From Shewanella indica (GTDB lineage Bacteria > Pseudomonadota > Gammaproteobacteria > Enterobacterales > Shewanellaceae), in contig NZ_NIJK01000012.1 of the NCBI RefSeq assembly GCF_002836975.1, forward strand, positions 34,367 through 98,366: 64,000 nt of DNA, read 5' to 3'. Made by a program: the position numbers and the translations under genes. The notes below the pieces were generated by a model. The model worked only from the letters and a program-made list of their open reading frames with translations, was not told the DNA's origin and did not search any database. Positions 60,093-64,000 of the stretch are shown here, in pieces. Position 1 is the stretch's first letter. The number at the start of each line of letters is the position of its first letter.

Positions 60093-62150
60093 ATGATTTT
60101 CAATCCCGGAAAGCAAATTTTGGCCGTAGCGCTGATGGTGCTAGTGCTGCAGGGGTGCGGTCAACCTGCGCAGGAGCAACAAGCGCCTGCCGACAATGAG
60201 CAGAGGATTAGCGCCGCTTATGGCAGCTGGGTCTCGCCTTTGGGGGCCGCCGAAGTCTACGGCAGTGCTTCGGCAATAGGTGAGCTGCAGAGTGTCGGTG
60301 ATGCGATTTATTTCTCGGAATCCAGCCCGGCCGAAGGCGGCAAGGTGGGGATAAAGCGTCTTGAAAAAGATGGCAGCATTACCAGTGTGGTGGCACCGGC
60401 CTTTGGTATCGGCAGTCGCGTTCATGAGTATGGCGGTGGCGATTTTCTTGGTATAGGTCAGAGCCTGTTTGTCACCAAGGGGCAGGATCAGCTGTTTTAC
60501 CGGATAGCGCCGAATCAGGAGGCGCTGGCTCTGACTCCCAATGGCACCCGTCACGGGGAATGTATCTCTTACCCCAAGGGCTCACGGATTATTTGTGTTC
60601 GGGAAGATCATCGCCAACCGGGTGAGCCTAAGGCCAGTTTGGTGACCATTAACCTGAATTTCTCCGGAGAAGGGGATATCTTTGTCGATGGGCACGACTT
60701 TATCAGTTCTCCGGCAATCAATGCCGACAATACTCAGCTTGCCTGGATCACCTGGGAACATCCCAACATGCCTTGGGATAATACTCAGTTGTGGCTTGGG
60801 GATCTCAATCGCAAGGGGCAGTTGACTAACATTCGCCAAATCGCACCCGAGCGCAAGGGCGCACTGATGCAACCCCTGTTTAGCCCAAACGGCGTGCTCT
60901 ACTTTATTGCCGACTATGACAACTGGTGGAACCTCTATCGACTTGATGCCAAAGGCGATATTGAACAGGTTACCCAACTCAAGGCTGAAATCGGCGGCCC
61001 TGCCTGGAAGTTGGGGCAGCACGCTTACGCCTTTGAAAATGAAAATACCCTGATAGCCAGTTTCAACAAGGAAGGGGATGCCGGATTGCTGCGACTGGAT
61101 CTGCAGACCGGGGTTATTGAAGTGCTGGCTGCCGACTTTGCCGATATCAAACAGGTGGTGCAGGGGGCCGACGGGGTTTATTTCGTTGGCAGTAGACCTA
61201 CGCCAGAGCGCGGCATCTATAAGGTTTCCGGCCGCGGCACAGAACTTGTGTATGCACCTAAAATTTGTGGTCTGGATCCCAGATACATCTCCCGCGCCGT
61301 CAATGTTGAGTTTACCACCAAGGGGGGAGACAAGGCTCACGGCTATTTTTATCCGCCGGTAAATGGTGATTACCAACCTCTGCCGGATACCCGGCCGCCT
61401 CTTTTGATGATGTTGCATGGTGGACCGACCGCTAGCGCAAATAGGGCATACGACAGCGCCATTCAATACTGGACCAGCCGCGGCTTTGCCGTGTTTGAGC
61501 TCAATTATCGCGGCAGTACCGGCTTTGGCCGCCAATATCGCCAGAGCCTCTATGGCAACTGGGGCAAGGCAGATGTTGAGGATGCTGTCTGGGCTGCAGG
61601 TTTTTTAGTTGACCAAGGCTGGGTCAATGCTGAGAAATTGGCTATCCGCGGCGGTAGTGCCGGTGGCTTGAGCGTGCTTTCAGCCTTGGCTTTCCATGAT
61701 AAGTTCAAGGCCGGGGTGAGCTATTTCGGGATCAGTGATATCGAGGTGCTGGGCAAGGAAACCCATAAGTTTGAGTCAAGATACCTGGATCAACTGATAG
61801 GCCCTTACCCGGAAATGAAGGCAGTGTATCGTGAACGCTCGCCCCTCTACCACCTGCAGGGTTTCAACGAACCTTTGCTGCTGTTGCAAGGACTCGAAGA
61901 TAAGGTGGTGCCACCGAGTCAGTCGCAGCATATCTACAAGGCGCTGAAAGACAAGGGGGTGCCCACAGCATTTATCGGCATAGAGGGAGAAGGACATGGC
62001 TTCCGCCAGCCTCACAACAAGATACTGGCGTTGGAATCAGAGCTGGTGTTCTATGGTATGGTGTTTGATTTCACCCCGGCGGGCACACTACCGGCACTGA
62101 AGCTGGACAATGCCGCAGCCTTGGCGCGGCCCGGACAACAAGTTGAGTGA
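60093..62150 (+). CDS. S9 family prolyl-oligopeptidase-like lipoprotein peptidase
   Basis: The 685-residue protein has a lipoprotein-type signal (KQILAVALMVLVLQGC), a beta-propeller region (about 45-400) and an alpha/beta hydrolase domain. The nucleophile elbow is RGGSAGGLSVL, the acid is Asp in LLLQGLEDKVVPP, and the His is in GEGHGFRQPHN, a complete S9 triad. These enzymes cleave after Pro or act as acylaminoacyl peptidases. I use the ATG at 60093, after GGGGGA; an in-frame GTG 24 bases earlier is possible. Its stop is five bases from the convergent cueR stop. Confidence 0.9.
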   Translation: MIFNPGKQILAVALMVLVLQGCGQPAQEQQAPADNEQRISAAYGSWVSPLGAAEVYGSASAIGELQSVGDAIYFSESSPAEGGKVGIKRLEKDGSITSVVAPAFGIGSRVHEYGGGDFLGIGQSLFVTKGQDQLFYRIAPNQEALALTPNGTRHGECISYPKGSRIICVREDHRQPGEPKASLVTINLNFSGEGDIFVDGHDFISSPAINADNTQLAWITWEHPNMPWDNTQLWLGDLNRKGQLTNIRQIAPERKGALMQPLFSPNGVLYFIADYDNWWNLYRLDAKGDIEQVTQLKAEIGGPAWKLGQHAYAFENENTLIASFNKEGDAGLLRLDLQTGVIEVLAADFADIKQVVQGADGVYFVGSRPTPERGIYKVSGRGTELVYAPKICGLDPRYISRAVNVEFTTKGGDKAHGYFYPPVNGDYQPLPDTRPPLLMMLHGGPTASANRAYDSAIQYWTSRGFAVFELNYRGSTGFGRQYRQSLYGNWGKADVEDAVWAAGFLVDQGWVNAEKLAIRGGSAGGLSVLSALAFHDKFKAGVSYFGISDIEVLGKETHKFESRYLDQLIGPYPEMKAVYRERSPLYHLQGFNEPLLLLQGLEDKVVPPSQSQHIYKALKDKGVPTAFIGIEGEGHGFRQPHNKILALESELVFYGMVFDFTPAGTLPALKLDNAAALARPGQQVE

Positions 62151-62155
62151 TAGCT

Positions 62156-62554
62156 TCAGGCCTGTTTGGTTTCGCTGGACAGGCCATCTATGATGGCGCA
62201 TTCAGACTGATTGCCGCCGCGGCACTGGGATACCAGTTCGCTCAGTTGGGCATGCAGCGACGCCAGTCTGGCCATCTTGTCTTCCAACGCCTGCAGGTGC
62301 CCTTTGGCCAGACGTTTGACATCCTCGGCGCAGCGCTTGGGATTGTGTTTCAGTTGCAACAGATCCCGGCATTCATCCAAGGTAAAGCCCAGCTCGCGGC
62401 AGTGCTGTAAAAACTTGAGCGCCTCGATTTCAGCGGTCCGATACTCACGATACCCATTGTCGCCTCTGTGGGCCTCAACCAAGCCTATGTCATGGTAATA
62501 GCGGATACTCTTGATACTCAGACCAGTTGCCTTGGCCACTTCGCCTATTTTCAT
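62156..62554 (-). CDS. cueR: MerR-family copper-responsive regulator CueR
   Basis: The 132-residue MerR protein has the winged helix MKIGEVAKATGLSIKSIRYY, the coiled-coil dimer helix and a metal-binding loop with two Cys residues seven apart (SQCRGGNQSECAII), as in E. coli CueR (C-x7-C for Cu+). It lacks the C-terminal CCHH tail of E. coli CueR. It is divergent from copA and a MerR-type operator with a 19-base spacer lies in between. It activates copA by DNA distortion when Cu+ binds. Confidence 0.9.
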   Translation of the reverse strand: MKIGEVAKATGLSIKSIRYYHDIGLVEAHRGDNGYREYRTAEIEALKFLQHCRELGFTLDECRDLLQLKHNPKRCAEDVKRLAKGHLQALEDKMARLASLHAQLSELVSQCRGGNQSECAIIDGLSSETKQA

Positions 62555-62659
62555 CGCTAAACTCCTGCCCTGTTGGGACTTTTGTGGGCTATTTTGTCGC
62601 GCCGCAAGCGCATTGTTGAGAGTCAGAGCACCTTTTCGCTTATGGATAATTATCCGGAC

Positions 62660-62690
62660 TTGACTCTCCCGTTACGGGAGACTTTAACCT
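62660..62690 (+). promoter_or_regulatory. CueR-type copA promoter with 19-base spacer
   Basis: TTGACT (62660-62665) and TAACCT (62685-62690) are separated by 19 bases, longer than the usual 17, which is the MerR-family promoter design. The spacer contains the perfect palindrome CTCCCGTTACGGGAG (62666-62680). The layout closely resembles the E. coli copA promoter as I remember it. Confidence 0.9.
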
Positions 62691-62744
62691 TTATCTCAGT
62701 GTTGAGCCAGCCTCGCTTGCGAGGGGCACAGATGGGAGTTTCCA

Positions 62745-64000
62745 ATGGACCAGATACAATTCACCATAGCGAATATGAAGTGCGGCGGCTGCGCCCGCAA
62801 GATAAAGGCCCTGTTCGCCGATGATACCGGCGTAGAAGCCGCTACCGAGGTGGCAGATAAGTCGTTGACGCTGACATTCGCCCCGGGCGCTGAGCTTACC
62901 CCCGCCGCGGCGTTGGCGAAACTGAAAGACGCAGGTTATGACGCCGAGCAGGCCGAGATTGCTGCTCCCGGCGCCAGTGACAGCGCGCAAGAGCCCAGCC
63001 CTGAACCTAGCCCTGAAGCCCCTGGCCGCTTTAGTTTCCATGTTGCCGATATGAATTGCGGCCACTGTGAGAGTAAGCTTCGCAAGGCGCTGGCTGATGA
63101 GCTTGAGGTAGAAGTCGACCTTAAAGACAAACAACTGCGGCTGAAAAGTCACAAGAGCGCGGCCGAACTGGCCGAATTGATAACAGGTGCAGGCTTTACC
63201 CCGCAAGCGCTTGCGCCTGGCAATACAAGTGAGCCGGAACACTTCCGCTTTTATGTTGGCGATATGACCTGTGGCCATTGTGAGGCCAGTATTCGTAAGG
63301 CGCTCAGTGATGAAGCTGAGGTGACGGTCAATCTGAACCAGAAACAGCTTGCACTGAAAAGCCATAAAACCGCCGCTGAGTTGACCGAACTGTTAAAGGC
63401 CGCCGGGTTTACCGCCGAGCCTTGGCGCGATGAGCATGCCGAGGCTGATACCGAGACTGAGATTGAGACAGAAGCTCAGGCTGACGCTTCGAAACTGGCA
63501 GTGGCTGCAACTACAACTGAAGCTGAAACTGGCAAGCATGCCGATAAAGCCGTCAAGCAGAAGGCCGCCACGGCTTATCCTGCCAGCCCCACACTACTGT
63601 TTGTGCCGGATATGAGCTGCGCCAGCTGCGTGGCCAAGATAGAAAAAGCCTTTGCCGCCAAAGAGGTCGAGGCCAGAGTCAACTTGGCCGACAAGCAGGT
63701 GAGCGTAGCCGCAGGGTTGCCAGTGGCTGAAGCCGTTGCGCTGCTGCTCTCGGCCGGGTATCGCGCCGAGCCGATAACCGACGCCGCCAGTGCCATGGCC
63801 GACAAGGCCGAGCATGATGCCAGGGAATATCGCACCCGGATAAGGCAGGCCATTGCCGGTCTTGGGCTGGGGATCCCCTTGATGATCTGGGGCCTGGCCG
63901 GTGGTGACATGATGATCCACGATAGCCAAAGCCAACTTATCTGGGGCGCCATGGGGCTGTTGACCTTGTTGCTGCTGGTCACCACCGGGGGGCACTTCTT
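62745..64000 (+). CDS. copA: copper-exporting P1B-type ATPase CopA, N-terminal part (runs off window)
   Basis: The visible 418 residues carry four heavy-metal-associated domains with the motifs CGGC (residues 13-16), CGHC (105-108), CGHC (176-179) and CASC (292-295), then the first membrane helices (about 366-385 and 398-415). Domains 2 and 3 are much alike (DMNCGHCESKLRKAL versus DMTCGHCEASIRKAL), indicating an internal duplication, and a Glu/Ala/Thr-rich linker separates domains 3 and 4. E. coli CopA has only two such domains. GGGAG lies seven bases before the ATG. The ATPase, actuator and Cys-Pro-Cys membrane site lie outside the window. It exports Cu+ from the cytoplasm. Confidence 0.93.
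   Translation, partial: MDQIQFTIANMKCGGCARKIKALFADDTGVEAATEVADKSLTLTFAPGAELTPAAALAKLKDAGYDAEQAEIAAPGASDSAQEPSPEPSPEAPGRFSFHVADMNCGHCESKLRKALADELEVEVDLKDKQLRLKSHKSAAELAELITGAGFTPQALAPGNTSEPEHFRFYVGDMTCGHCEASIRKALSDEAEVTVNLNQKQLALKSHKTAAELTELLKAAGFTAEPWRDEHAEADTETEIETEAQADASKLAVAATTTEAETGKHADKAVKQKAATAYPASPTLLFVPDMSCASCVAKIEKAFAAKEVEARVNLADKQVSVAAGLPVAEAVALLLSAGYRAEPITDAASAMADKAEHDAREYRTRIRQAIAGLGLGIPLMIWGLAGGDMMIHDSQSQLIWGAMGLLTLLLLVTTGGHF

Noticed and set aside
60582..61535. 317-codon minus-strand frame over the S9 peptidase gene
   Set aside because: Antisense to a gene with a full catalytic triad; sequence is typical of shadow frames.

Overview
The window looks like a chromosomal segment from a marine gammaproteobacterium, most likely Shewanella. 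The evidence is gene content and order: ompW, a short-chain dehydrogenase, metA and a seven-gene branched-chain amino acid operon in a row; mltF divergent from purL next to tadA; cydABX; and an ExeM-like secreted nuclease. GC content is somewhat above half by eye, close to the S. algae group, but the species is an inference. I see no phage, integrase, transposase, CRISPR array, rRNA or tRNA. The window begins inside an M61 peptidase gene and ends inside copA.

Region 1 (1-9.4 kb): M61 peptidase (reverse), hinT with two hotdog thioesterases and a YcfL-like lipoprotein, then a TPP riboswitch controlling a thiamine uptake and salvage operon: TonB-dependent receptor, YkoF-like binding protein, PnuT-like permease and ThiK-like kinase. 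A DUF6279 lipoprotein and a DoxX-type membrane protein follow. Region 2 (9.4-16.7 kb): YdjA-like nitroreductase, a two-gene unit joining a diiron ODP-like protein to a short chemoreceptor-tip-like protein, a 2OG-Fe(II) oxygenase, a LysR regulator divergent from an unusual adenylosuccinate synthetase paralogue, two GNAT acetyltransferases and a small secreted protein. Region 3 (16.7-25.7 kb): a small membrane protein, a MacB-type ABC system with three successive membrane-fusion proteins, and a DUF2157/DUF4401 membrane protein translationally coupled to a GDYXXLXY protein.

Region 4 (25.9-39 kb): secreted nuclease, epimerase-like oxidoreductase, folX, AI-2E-type transporter, an rRNA-methyltransferase-like protein, a Fur-controlled esterase/TonB receptor divergon, tadA and mltF. 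Region 5 (39-51.4 kb): purL, cydABX behind a highly structured leader, a nucleotidyltransferase, ompW with a consensus FNR site, a degenerate SDR and a MetJ-controlled ybaY-like/metA operon. Region 6 (51.6-64 kb): valine/isoleucine degradation operon, a small membrane protein, an S9 peptidase, and cueR/copA with a MerR-type promoter.

The least explained material is small. Three microprotein genes of 26, 32 and 39 codons lie between annotated genes; two have their own promoter, leader and intrinsic terminator. The cydA leader can fold into a three-way junction. The ODP/chemoreceptor-tip pair, the PurA paralogue with altered IMP-site residues and the SDR lacking its catalytic motifs are the most unusual proteins.
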